40,692 nt of DNA from an uncultured Oscillospiraceae bacterium (GCA_934667815.1 CAKUMO010000022.1:1-40692), one strand, 5' to 3'; shown: positions 14,292-21,265, counted from the stretch's first letter. Notes: generated by a model not told the origin, from the letters alone. A program made the numbers and translations.

Positions 14292-15035
14292 TTACCTCCA
14301 AAGACACAGAATCGCCGCGCCTGCAAACTCTGCAAGGCAGAGCGCGAAGCCGGATACGTCGCCGGACATGCCGCCGAGCTGGCGCTTGGCCGAGAGTGCG
14401 GCCAGCCAGTATACGCAAGCGGCTGCAAGACCAGCCACACCGCACCAGCCGTCGAAAACGAAGGGCAGTGCAAGCGCTGCGGTCAGCAGGACGCATAAAA
14501 CCACGCGTGCACTGACAGATTTTGTACGGGCCTTGGCATACTGGCTGCTCTGCATGGGTCGCAGAGACAGAACCGCCAGTCCCGCGCAGCCGCGCGTCAC
14601 CACGGGCAGCATCGCCAGCGACAAAAGCGCCAGCGTTTTTGTGGAAAAGAACATGACCCATTGCGCCAGGCTCAGCAGGCACACGCAGATGACCGCGAAT
14701 GCGCCGCAGTGCGAATCCTTGAGAATCCGCTGCCGCTCCGGCAGGTCACGGCGGGAAAGCACGGCGTCGCAGACGTCCATAAAGCCGTCGAGATGGATAA
14801 AGCCCGTACACAGCCAAGGAAAAACCGCCAGCACCAGCGATGCCGGCCCCTGCGGGCAGTCAAGCGCCCGTGCGCCCCATGCCAGCAGCGCCCACAGACC
14901 GCCGACGATGCCGCCCACGAGCGGCAGACAGGCGGTCATCTGTGTCCGCGCTTCCTCGCGCCACTTCGGGAGCGGGCAGGGAATGGAGAGAAACATTCCC
15001 CACGCCATAAAAAAGCCGTAGATCCATTTTTTCAA
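14292..15035 (-). CDS. cobS: Adenosylcobinamide-GDP ribazoletransferase (cobalamin synthase)
   Basis: 247 residues, the normal length. An integral membrane enzyme that joins adenosylcobinamide-GDP to alpha-ribazole (or its phosphate). The diagnostic motif is GFIHLDGFMDVCDAVLSRRDLPERQ, with RILKDSHCGAF after it; six to seven hydrophobic helices follow. I choose the TTG at 15035, which overlaps the cobU stop as TTGA and has GGGAG 8 bases upstream; another TTG at 15053 would place that ribosome binding site inside the gene. The Asp-rich LDGFMD motif is likely the metal/nucleotide site. Confidence 0.92.
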   Translation of the reverse strand: MKKWIYGFFMAWGMFLSIPCPLPKWREEARTQMTACLPLVGGIVGGLWALLAWGARALDCPQGPASLVLAVFPWLCTGFIHLDGFMDVCDAVLSRRDLPERQRILKDSHCGAFAVICVCLLSLAQWVMFFSTKTLALLSLAMLPVVTRGCAGLAVLSLRPMQSSQYAKARTKSVSARVVLCVLLTAALALPFVFDGWCGVAGLAAACVYWLAALSAKRQLGGMSGDVSGFALCLAEFAGAAILCLWR

Positions 15036-15556
15036 GGCAATTCTCCCTTCCAAACATGCAAAATTCCGGCGACAATCTCACAGACGACGTCAAATTCCCC
15101 GGCCAGCTTCCGGCAGACCGCCGCAAGCTGACGGCGGAACAGCACCGTGCCCTCGCCATAGGCTTCCTCCTCGCGCCAAAGCTCGTCGCACACGCATACG
15201 AGCGTGTGCACATGCTCGCCCAGCGCCAGCAAAGACCGTGCGGTGCGTGCGCCCGCCTGCTCGTCGATGGTTTCTGCGAACATCTCGTTCGCAAGCAGAA
15301 CGGTCATGCTGTCGAGCAGCACCGCACTGTCATTTGGAACGCGGTCAAAGGCCGATTCCAGTGTGCGCCCACATTCGAGTGTTGTAAAGCCCCAGCCTTC
15401 GCGGTCGAGCAGATGCGCGGCAATACGGTCTTCGTCCTCGCTGTCCATGGGCTGCATCGTTGCCCAATAGATCATGGGACGGCCGGTTGCACGCACCAAT
15501 TCCTGCGCAAGGTGGCTTTTGCCGCTTTTGCTCCCGCCAATCAATAGAATCTTCAT
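15032..15556 (-). CDS. cobU: Adenosylcobinamide kinase/guanylyltransferase
   Basis: 174 residues. The P-loop is LLIGGSKSGKSHLA; a guanylation-type histidine is in RIAAHLLDREGWGFTTLEC; and LLDSMTVLLANEMF matches the family's DxxT..LxN region. The enzyme phosphorylates adenosylcobinamide and converts it to the GDP derivative. Odd point: the highly conserved TNEVGxGIVP motif is replaced by VCDELWREEEAYGEGTVLFR, while the 114-residue paralogue two genes downstream keeps it. Starts at ATG 15556, overlapping the cobT stop by 4 bases. Confidence 0.88.
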   Translation of the reverse strand: MKILLIGGSKSGKSHLAQELVRATGRPMIYWATMQPMDSEDEDRIAAHLLDREGWGFTTLECGRTLESAFDRVPNDSAVLLDSMTVLLANEMFAETIDEQAGARTARSLLALGEHVHTLVCVCDELWREEEAYGEGTVLFRRQLAAVCRKLAGEFDVVCEIVAGILHVWKGELP

Positions 15557-16659
15557 GGCTTCTTCGGTGTAAATGCGTCGATGCGGCGGATTTCGTCAAG
15601 ATAGCCGTCGTTGATGCTGGCCTCGGAAAAGGTCGCCATGCGGTTCATTACGGCACAGGCTGCACGCAGGATTCCGAACATGAGCGGGCATCCGCTGCCC
15701 TCGCCCAGCCGCATATTGAGCAGCAGACAGGGAGAAAGACGCAAATCTTCGGCCGCCAGCCGATAGCCCGGCTCACAGGAGGCGTGCGAGAGAAACACCG
15801 CGCCGCGCACGTTTTCGCACAGCCGGACGGCGCACAGCGCCGCCACGACGGAGATCAGACCGTCAGCCACGGCGGGCAGATGCGCGTGCGCGCAGCCGAG
15901 GTAAGCGCCCGTCATCGCGGCCAGATCCAGCCCGCCGACCTTGGCCAGAACGTCGATGGGATCGGCGGCATTCGGCTGGTGCAGCGCCAGCGCGTGCTCA
16001 ATGACGTGCAGCTTTTTGGCGTAGCTCTCGTCGGTCAGGCCGCCGCCGCGCCCCGTGACCTGCGCAGGCTCCGCGCCCGTCAGCGCACAGAGAACAGCCG
16101 TGGAGGTCGTGGTGTTGCCGATGCCCATTTCCCCGATGCCGATGGCGTCAAGCTTGTCCTCTTTTGCCTGCTCTGCGGCCGCAATGCCCACGGAAATCGC
16201 CTGCAAAACGTCGGATTCCGTCATCGCCGGACGCACAGCCAGATTTTCCGTGCCATAGCGGACTTTACAGGGGACAACGGCCGAACCACCCGGCACCCCG
16301 CCGTTGATGCCCACGTCGTACACGCGGACGCCGTAGCCGAGCGCGTGCGCCATGCAGGACATTCCGGTGGCGTAGCGCGTCATGTTGAGCGCCTGCGAGA
16401 GCGTTACCGACTGCGGCGCGGAGGACACGCCCTCTGCCACGACGCCGTTGTCTGCGGCAAAGACCAGAATGTCACAGCGTTCGGCGTGATGATACAGTTG
16501 GCCGGTCAGACCGGCCAGACGGATGGACAGCTCCTCGAGCTTTCCGAGACTTCCGGGAGGCTTGGCAAGCTGCGCCTGCCGCTTCGCTGCGGCGTCCATG
16601 GCCGCGTGGTCGGGTGCGGAAATGGCGGAAAGATATTCCGATAGTTCTTTGCGTGTCAT
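15553..16659 (-). CDS. cobT: Nicotinate-nucleotide--dimethylbenzimidazole phosphoribosyltransferase
   Basis: 368 residues. Activates the lower-ligand base by moving it onto the ribose phosphate of nicotinate mononucleotide, giving alpha-ribazole phosphate. Family motifs in order: KPPGSLGKLEELSIRLAGL, FAADNGVVAEGVS, GEMGIGNTTTSTAVLCAL, TGRGGGLTDE and KVGGLDLAAMTGAYLG. The Glu in the C-terminal part that acts as general base in the family lies in SCEPGYRL or nearby; I did not place it exactly. The ATG at 16659 overlaps the TIM-barrel stop by 4 bases. An in-frame ATG at 16695 lies inside that gene. Confidence 0.95.
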   Translation of the reverse strand: MTRKELSEYLSAISAPDHAAMDAAAKRQAQLAKPPGSLGKLEELSIRLAGLTGQLYHHAERCDILVFAADNGVVAEGVSSAPQSVTLSQALNMTRYATGMSCMAHALGYGVRVYDVGINGGVPGGSAVVPCKVRYGTENLAVRPAMTESDVLQAISVGIAAAEQAKEDKLDAIGIGEMGIGNTTTSTAVLCALTGAEPAQVTGRGGGLTDESYAKKLHVIEHALALHQPNAADPIDVLAKVGGLDLAAMTGAYLGCAHAHLPAVADGLISVVAALCAVRLCENVRGAVFLSHASCEPGYRLAAEDLRLSPCLLLNMRLGEGSGCPLMFGILRAACAVMNRMATFSEASINDGYLDEIRRIDAFTPKKP

Positions 16660-17420
16660 ACAAATGCCTCCAAAGCCCCATGCTGACGCAGCCACGCAAG
16701 CGAGGACGCGCAGTCGGGGTTTTCAAGCGTGACGGTCGCCTGCGGACAGCGCTTTTGCAGCTCGTCCAGAAAGCGAACCATGTCGATGTTGCCGCTGCCG
16801 AGCGCGGCATGCAGGTCATCCTTGCCTTGGTTATTGTGCAGATGCACATGGCGCAGCCATGGCTGCATGGGCGCAAGCCACTGCACGGGCGGCACGCTGC
16901 TGACGCAGGTGTTGGCGTGCCCCGCATCGAGGCACAGACCGAGCCGCGGGTCGTTCACGCCCTCTGCAATGGCGACAAGCGTGTCCGGCGATGGCTCCAT
17001 CACGTTTTCGAGCGCGAGCGTCACATTCGTGGGAGCTTCACACAGAAATTCCCTCCAGAACTTCACGCTCTGCGCAACGTACCATTCAGGGAAATAGACG
17101 TGCGGCAGAAAGCCGCCGTGGATCACGATGCACCGCACGCCCAGCGCCAGTGCGCGGTCAAGCGCCTGCCGATAGCGCAGCTTGGCGATGTCGCGTACCA
17201 TCGGGTCGATGGCGCAGGCGCAGAACTCGCCGAAGGGTGCATGAAACCAGAAATGTGAAATGCCCTGCATTTTTTGCCCGACCGCCGCACGGACGGCTTC
17301 GTCCTCCAGTGCCGGCGGATAACAGAAGTCCGCCAGCTCCAGCCCGAGACCGTACTGCCGCGCCAGATCGGCTGCCTGCGGGTCAATGGTCGAGAGATAC
17401 AGCCGGTTTTGCAGACTCAT
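16656..17420 (-). CDS. Xylose-isomerase-like TIM-barrel protein, candidate CbiR-type cobamide hydrolase
   Basis: 254 residues, AP_endonuc_2/xylose isomerase-like TIM-barrel superfamily. Likely metal ligands are in FHAPFGE, VIHGGFLPH, LALENV (Glu), LCLDAGHANT (Asp, His), HVHLHNN and TLENPD (Glu). This superfamily includes sugar-phosphate isomerases, endonuclease IV and CbiR, which removes the nucleotide loop of cobamides so that another lower ligand can be fitted. Its place between ttcA-like and cobT genes, with 4-base overlaps on both sides, favours a cobamide role over sugar metabolism. This is an inference from family and context; the sequence does not prove the substrate. Start ATG at 17420. 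Confidence 0.75.
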   Translation of the reverse strand: MSLQNRLYLSTIDPQAADLARQYGLGLELADFCYPPALEDEAVRAAVGQKMQGISHFWFHAPFGEFCACAIDPMVRDIAKLRYRQALDRALALGVRCIVIHGGFLPHVYFPEWYVAQSVKFWREFLCEAPTNVTLALENVMEPSPDTLVAIAEGVNDPRLGLCLDAGHANTCVSSVPPVQWLAPMQPWLRHVHLHNNQGKDDLHAALGSGNIDMVRFLDELQKRCPQATVTLENPDCASSLAWLRQHGALEAFV

Positions 17421-18160
17421 TGCTCGTCCTTCTTTCCGCGCGGATGCGGGGTTACGCCCCATTCCGGCAGCGGCAGACGCTGCATTGCGCCGAATACGCG
17501 GTTTTTCAGGTCGGGATAGGTTGCCGAGAGCGTGACGATCAGATCCTTGATCTCCTGCCGCTTGGTGTGCTTGTCCGAGGGGCAGACGTTGTGCACGACA
17601 GGAAGCTGCTGTTCGGCAGCAAAATTGCGCACCATGCTCTCCGTCAGATACAGCATCGGCCGGATCTGCGTTACGCCGCTGCGGTCGAGATAGGTTACGG
17701 GCTGGAAGCAGCTCAGACGGCCCTCAAACAGCAGACTCATCAGGAACGTCTCCACCGCGTCGTCATAGTGATGCCCCAGTGCGACCTTGTGAAAGCCCTG
17801 CTCCAGCAGCGCCTGATTCAGTGCGCCGCGCCGCATTTTTGCGCACATCGAGCAGGGATTTTTCTCCCTGCGGTACTCGAAAATGATCGGGCCGATCTGT
17901 GTGGGCACGCGCCGGTAGGGAACTCCCAGCCGTGCGCAGAAGTCCTCCACGGGCGCAAAGTCCATTCCCGGCAGACCCATATCAATGGTGATGGCCGTCA
18001 GGTCGTAGGGCTGCGGATAGTATTCCCGCAGTGCGGCCAGAAGCGCCAGAAGCGTCAGGGAATCCTTGCCGCCGGAAACGCCCACGGCGATTTTATCGTT
18101 CGGCTCGATCATGCGGTAGTCGTCTATGCACCGGCGCATGAGGCCCATCATTCGCTGCAT
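17417..18160 (-). CDS. TtcA-family ATP-dependent tRNA thiolation enzyme
   Basis: 247 residues. PP-loop VGVSGGKDSLTLL binds ATP and adenylates the target base. NPCSMCAKMRRGALNQAL gives the CxxC, and HNVCPSDKH a third cysteine, the ligand pattern for the [4Fe-4S] cluster of TtcA-type enzymes; GHHYDDAVET is the second nucleotide motif. TtcA makes 2-thiocytidine 32 in tRNA, but relatives act on other positions, so the exact target is open. ATG at 18160 with AAGGAG 9 bases upstream; longer starts would run into the AT-rich leader. It is the first gene of the cob operon and overlaps the next gene by 4 bases. Confidence 0.85.
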   Translation of the reverse strand: MQRMMGLMRRCIDDYRMIEPNDKIAVGVSGGKDSLTLLALLAALREYYPQPYDLTAITIDMGLPGMDFAPVEDFCARLGVPYRRVPTQIGPIIFEYRREKNPCSMCAKMRRGALNQALLEQGFHKVALGHHYDDAVETFLMSLLFEGRLSCFQPVTYLDRSGVTQIRPMLYLTESMVRNFAAEQQLPVVHNVCPSDKHTKRQEIKDLIVTLSATYPDLKNRVFGAMQRLPLPEWGVTPHPRGKKDEQ

Positions 18161-18208
18161 TTTGTGTGATCTCCTTAAAATCAGATTTTTTGCCTTTTGA
18201 GAAAACGA

Positions 18209-18249
18209 GAGAATACGAGAGAAAAACAGAGAATACGAGAGTTCTCTCG
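18209..18249. repeat. Direct repeat plus palindrome between divergent transcription units
   Basis: GAGAATACGAGAG occurs at 18209-18221 and 18229-18241, exactly 20 bases apart, and the second copy runs into CGAGAG-TT-CTCTCG (18236-18249). It lies between the ttcA-like start (18160) and the rplM promoter (18279). It resembles a clustered operator; function unknown. Confidence 0.6.
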
Positions 18250-18278
18250 GAGAAAAATGAAATTTTGAAAAAAGATGC

Positions 18279-18307
18279 TTGACAGCCGGTTTTCGGTGTG
18301 GTATAAA
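18279..18307 (+). promoter_or_regulatory. Promoter of rplM-rpsI
   Basis: TTGACA (18279-18284), 17-base spacer, TATAAA (18302-18307). The leader of about 75 bases contains ACTCG...CGAGT (from 18320), which could form the closing stem of an L13-type leader, but I cannot confirm that structure. Confidence 0.85.
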
Positions 18308-18388
18308 GAGAAAGCTGTGTACTCGTATTGTACGCGCAAAACCCGAGTTTGTCAAAATATTTATTATCATATACGGAGGAAATCACTC

Positions 18389-18820
18389 ATGTCCACTACT
18401 CTGGTCAGAAAAGAGGACGTCCAGCGCAAATGGTACGTTCTTGATGCAGCAGATAAGCCCCTGGGCCGCACCGCTGTGATCGCTGCGAACATCCTTCGCG
18501 GCAAAACCAAGCCCGACTTCACCCCCAACGTTGACTGCGGCGACTACGTCATCATCATCAACGTCGAGAAGGCCATCCTCACCGGCAAGAAGCTGGAGCA
18601 GAAGTACTATCGCCGTCATTCCGGCTGGATCGGCGGCCTGAAGGAAACCAAGTATAAGACCCTCATGGCTGAGCGTCCCGAGTTCGCCATGGAGCTGGCC
18701 GTCAAGGGCATGCTCCCCAAGAACACCATCGGCCGCGCCGCACTCACCCGTCTGAAGCTCTTCGTTGGCGCTGAGCATAACCACGCCGCCCAGAAGCCCG
18801 AAGCATGGACGCTGGACTAA
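18389..18820 (+). CDS. rplM: 50S ribosomal protein L13
   Basis: 143 residues, the bacterial L13 length. Typical segments: [60 protein letters not shown] and the C-terminal [17 protein letters not shown]. It binds 23S rRNA early in large-subunit assembly. ATG at 18389 follows CGGAGGAAA (GGAGG at 18375-18379); in-frame codons further upstream lie in the promoter region. Standard pairing with rpsI, 17 bases downstream. Codon use is strongly biased to C/G-ending preferred codons, as expected for a highly expressed gene. Confidence 0.98.
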   Translation: MSTTLVRKEDVQRKWYVLDAADKPLGRTAVIAANILRGKTKPDFTPNVDCGDYVIIINVEKAILTGKKLEQKYYRRHSGWIGGLKETKYKTLMAERPEFAMELAVKGMLPKNTIGRAALTRLKLFVGAEHNHAAQKPEAWTLD

Positions 18821-18837
18821 TCAGGAGGTAACAGACT

Positions 18838-19242
18838 ATGTACGAGAGCAAGAAACAGTATCAGTACGGCACCGGCAGACGTAAGTCCTCCGTCGCGCGC
18901 GTCCGCGTCTACGAAGGCGGCACCGGCTCCATCATCATTAACGGCCGTGACATCGACGATTATTTCGGCCTCGAGACCCTGAAGCTGATCGTTCGTCAGC
19001 CGCTGGTCACCACTGAGACCCTCGGCAAGGTTGACATCGTCTGCACCGTCAAGGGCGGCGGCGTGACCGGTCAGGCCGGCGCCATCCGTCATGGCATCTC
19101 CCGCGCTCTGCTGGGTGTTAACGGCGAGTATCGCGCAGCCCTGAAGGCCGCCGGCTTCCTCACCCGTGACCCGAGAATGAAGGAACGCAAGAAATACGGC
19201 CTCAAAGCAGCCCGTCGCGCTCCGCAGTTCAGCAAGCGCTGA
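18838..19242 (+). CDS. rpsI: 30S ribosomal protein S9
   Basis: 134 residues. Contains [45 protein letters not shown] and ends in RRAPQFSKR, the universal S9 tail whose terminal Lys-Arg touches P-site tRNA. AGGAGGT lies 8 bases before the ATG. Second gene of the rplM-rpsI operon, followed by a strong terminator. The 3' end of rpsI is a known integration target for integrative elements, and element remnants do follow it here. Confidence 0.98.
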   Translation: MYESKKQYQYGTGRRKSSVARVRVYEGGTGSIIINGRDIDDYFGLETLKLIVRQPLVTTETLGKVDIVCTVKGGGVTGQAGAIRHGISRALLGVNGEYRAALKAAGFLTRDPRMKERKKYGLKAARRAPQFSKR

Positions 19243-19261
19243 TCGAGACTTCAAAATGCCC

Positions 19262-19303
19262 AAAAACCCCGGAACCATGCGGTTTTCCGGGGTTTTTCTT
19301 TTT
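19262..19303 (+). terminator. Terminator of rplM-rpsI
   Basis: AAAACCCCGGAA (19263-19274) pairs with TTCCGGGGTTTT (19285-19296), then TCTTTTT. A 12-bp stem 20 bases after the rpsI stop. Confidence 0.9.
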
Positions 19304-19371
19304 GCCCTGGTCTGGCTCAACCTGACCCAACCAAATCGTTTTTACCGGGGACAACTCCCCTTTTTTCGTCT

Positions 19372-19498
19372 TTATGGGACAACTTCGGGGACAACCACGG
19401 GAACAACTTTTAGGCATTTGGGGGTAACAATATCGGCGCTTATCCTGCCTATCTCTTTCATTTGAAACGCTTTGTCACAACGTGAAGTAAAGAAAACC
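19372..19498 (-). pseudogene. Possible 3' fragment of a mobile-element gene
   Basis: Read on the minus strand, an open frame ends at TAA (19372-19374) with the repetitive tail CLKVVPVVVPEVVP, preceded by QMKEIGRISADIVTPK. The Val-Pro repeat corresponds on the plus strand to repeated GGGACAAC words. No start codon with a ribosome binding site, and the upstream part is missing. It may be the C-terminal remnant of an integrase or similar gene; weakly supported. Confidence 0.3.
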
Positions 19499-19515
19499 GA
19501 ATAAAACCATCTTGT

Positions 19516-19556
19516 AGCCCTTGTGGAATCACCTAAGATTTCACAAGGGCTTTTTT
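19516..19556 (+). terminator. Isolated strong terminator inside the element remnant
   Basis: AGCCCTTGTGGAATC (19516-19530) pairs with GATTTCACAAGGGCT (19537-19551), a 15-bp stem with one G-U pair, followed by TTTTTT. There is no intact gene upstream, so it is probably left over from a lost gene. Confidence 0.8.
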
Positions 19557-19574
19557 GTTTTGTCCGAAAAAATT

Positions 19575-19955
19575 TTTTTGAAGGGCACCCATAAAAACAC
19601 CCCCTCTAATTCCTTACTTAGTGAAGGGGCTCTTCAAAAACTAACAGAGGTGCCGCTTCATGATCTTTGAAAATTAAATAAACAGGTCATCAAGTACCTT
19701 AATCAAACTGATGAGCCGAGCAGCATGTACGCTCCTGCGAGAATCCAGTGTTGTAAATATCGGGTTGCTCCTGATATGGCCATGACAGGTTTGAGGACAA
19801 TGATACTTCCCTACGGGGCTGGCGGAGAACCCGGCAGAGGTGAGACTCCTATGAGATTGTGAAGCACACAGTCGCTTGATGACTTCCTATAGCGCAGAGG
19901 GCGTTGAGAACAAATACTGCGCTTTTACATGATCCAGAGCTTAGCTTAATGGGTC
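19575..19955 (+). other. Long non-coding leader of the truncated parA, possible structured RNA
   Basis: About 380 bases without a credible gene. TTTTTGAAG (19575-19583) and CTTCAAAAA (19632-19640) form a 9-bp inverted repeat. Further on, GAGC...GCTC, a GGG...CCC stem in GGGCTGGCGGAGAACCC, and AGCGCAG...CTGCGCT followed by TTTT (about 19892-19928) suggest a folded RNA ending in an attenuator-like hairpin just before the parA ribosome binding site. Could be a structured RNA, an attenuator or a replication/partition region of the element. Confidence 0.4.
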
Positions 19956-19982
19956 GTGAATTCCAAGAAAGGAGGAAAACGC

Positions 19983-20384
19983 ATGGAAAACTGTAAGGTG
20001 ATCGCTATCACGAACCAGAAAGGCGGCGTCGGCAAAACAACTACTACAGTTAATCTCGGCGTGGGCCTTGCAAACACCGGAAATAGGGTCTTACTGATTG
20101 ACGCTGACCCGCAAGGGAGCCTCACGGTGAGCCTCGGTATAAAGAACCCTGACGAGTTGGATGTGTCGCTATCTTCGCTCATGCAATCGGTCATAGAAGA
20201 TGAACAGCCTCCCGGCAACGCGATCATCGCCCATGATGAAGGCGTTGACCTGCTTCCTTCTAATATTGAACTGTCCGGCATGGAAACGGGCCTGTTTAAT
20301 GTTATGAGCCGTGAGTACGTTCTAAAGACCTGTATCGAGGGTATGAGAAAGAACTACGACTATATGAAAGCGCTTGAGTATTAA
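19983..20384 (+). pseudogene. Truncated ParA-family partition ATPase
   Basis: 134 residues; intact ParA proteins of this type have about 260-275. ATG at 19983 after AGAAAGGAGG. The deviant Walker A motif ITNQKGGVGKTTTTVNLG and Walker A' LLIDADPQGSLT are intact, then LLPSNIELSGME. Homology stops at MRKNYDY, just where the Walker B region (VLIDCxPS) should follow; the frame ends six codons later with MKALEY. The lost half suggests a deletion joining parA to another gene. Codon use is less G+C-biased than the host genes. Confidence 0.8.
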
Positions 20385-20389
20385 CAAAA

Positions 20390-20518
20390 GTGCTTGCAAC
20401 GATTCTTTTCGTAATGGCACTACCCGCACTAATCTTGTGTTTCATTTTTGCGGGAGGACTTCTCTTGCTGATTCCGGTTGGATTGCTGGGACTGGCCTTC
20501 GCACTGTTAAGCACATAA
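20390..20518 (+). pseudogene. Fragment of a small hydrophobic membrane protein
   Basis: Directly after the truncated parA, another frame reads VLATILFVMALPALILCF, then a second hydrophobic run to GLAFALLST and TAA (20516-20518): two transmembrane-like helices, 42 residues. The frame upstream is closed by TGA at 20375-20377, and MKALEY at the end of the parA frame may be its original N-terminus shifted by an indel. Probably a decayed small membrane protein gene of the element. Confidence 0.4.
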
Positions 20519-20533
20519 CGCATTGACAGGACA

Positions 20534-20567
20534 AGCCCCTCGTTACTTTTTACGGTGACGAGGGGCT
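20534..20567. terminator. Hairpin between converging element remnants
   Basis: AGCCCCTCGT (20534-20543) pairs with ACGAGGGGCT (20558-20567). A 10-bp stem between the parA side and the minus-strand DUF6809 side; T tracts are weak in both directions (ATATTTAT on the plus strand). Confidence 0.6.
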
Positions 20568-20571
20568 ATAT

Positions 20572-20682
20572 TTATCGTGGCTTCAGTCGCATTGCTATTT
20601 CCGGGATAGTGTGGGCATCGCTGACGTAGTTGGGTGAATTCTCCGCCACATACCGTTTCAAGGTATCGATATACTTATTCAT
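20572..20682 (-). CDS. 36-residue protein coupled to the DUF6809 gene
   Basis: ATG at 20682 overlaps the end of the DUF6809 gene (ATGAATAA), and the frame runs to TAA at 20572-20574. The product begins MNKYIDTLKRYVAENSPNYV and ends EIAMRLKPR. The stop lies just next to the hairpin at 20534-20567, so the gene could be complete or cut at the remnant's deletion junction. No homologue recognised. Confidence 0.35.
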   Translation of the reverse strand: MNKYIDTLKRYVAENSPNYVSDAHTIPEIAMRLKPR

Positions 20683-20953
20683 TCCCGGCACCATCTCTCA
20701 TTACTTCCAGCATCATTCTACCACCCAGGCGGAAGCTGTTTTGAAATAGCAAGCATTCTGCCATCGACTGGTGTTCCCGGACGCAGTCTGTATACCGGGA
20801 AAATAATTCCTTTTGCTCTTCTGTCATAGTCGCCAGCAACTTTTCTTCATTCCGGCTGATGAGCCGCACAAGTTCTTTGTATTCCTTGCTGGGGTTGGCA
20901 TCATACTCTGCCGGGTCAAGATTGCCATACCAGAAATTTTCCAAAACATTCAT
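20675..20953 (-). CDS. DUF6809-family protein of mobile elements
   Basis: 92 residues. ATG at 20953 preceded by GGGAGGG. Segments NVLENFWYGNLDPAE, NEEKLLATMTEEQKELFSRY and FRLGGRMMLEVM match the DUF6809 pattern seen in conjugative elements of Firmicutes. A small, mostly helical, acidic cytosolic protein of unknown function. Its frame is intact although the element around it is decayed. Reads toward parA. A longer start at 21028 lacks a ribosome binding site. Confidence 0.7.
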   Translation of the reverse strand: MNVLENFWYGNLDPAEYDANPSKEYKELVRLISRNEEKLLATMTEEQKELFSRYTDCVREHQSMAECLLFQNSFRLGGRMMLEVMRDGAGNE

Positions 20954-21213
20954 AACATCACCCTCCCTAAAAAGTGTGTGTGATGTTAACTCTGTCGCCC
21001 GGATATTGCAAGTGGCTAAGCTGAACAACCCTTGGCGGCTGTTTTTGTTGCTATCGGCTGTATAACGAATAGCGGTTGTTTAACGAATTGAAAGCACAAT
21101 ATGTAGTAATTACGGGGTCAGTACATCGGCTCAAACTACAGTATCATGGAAACAGCAATCTAAAATGCGTTGCAAAGTTTAGGAAAACACCCTGTTTTCA
21201 GTAAAAAGAGCAT

Positions 21214-21262
21214 AAAAAAGCAGATACCGTAACTGACACGATTGTATCAATTACGGTATCTG
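21214..21262 (-). terminator. Terminator of the tRNA-Leu gene
   Basis: On the minus strand, CAGATACCGTAA pairs with TTACGGTATCTG around a spacer with an extra TGA/TCA pairing, followed by CTTTTTT. It starts directly after the tRNA 3' end. Confidence 0.88.
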
Positions 21263-21265
21263 TTA

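Larger units (their letters stand above)
19304..21213. mobile_element. Decayed remnant of an integrative conjugative element
   Basis: About 1.9 kb between the rpsI terminator and the tRNA-Leu terminator. It is clearly richer in A+T than its surroundings and contains a truncated parA with a long leader, a fragment of a hydrophobic gene in a broken frame, a DUF6809-type gene and several isolated hairpins. ParA with this leader and DUF6809 proteins are typical of Tn1549-like elements of gut Firmicutes. No complete integrase, relaxase or transfer gene is left. No clear att duplication could be found. Boundaries are approximate. Confidence 0.65.

Noticed and set aside
21196..21216. Possible attachment-site copy of the rpsI 3' end (TTCAGTAAAAAG resembling TTCAGCAAGCG)
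   Set aside because: Only about eight bases match, in an A-rich stretch; too short and imprecise to claim an att duplication.
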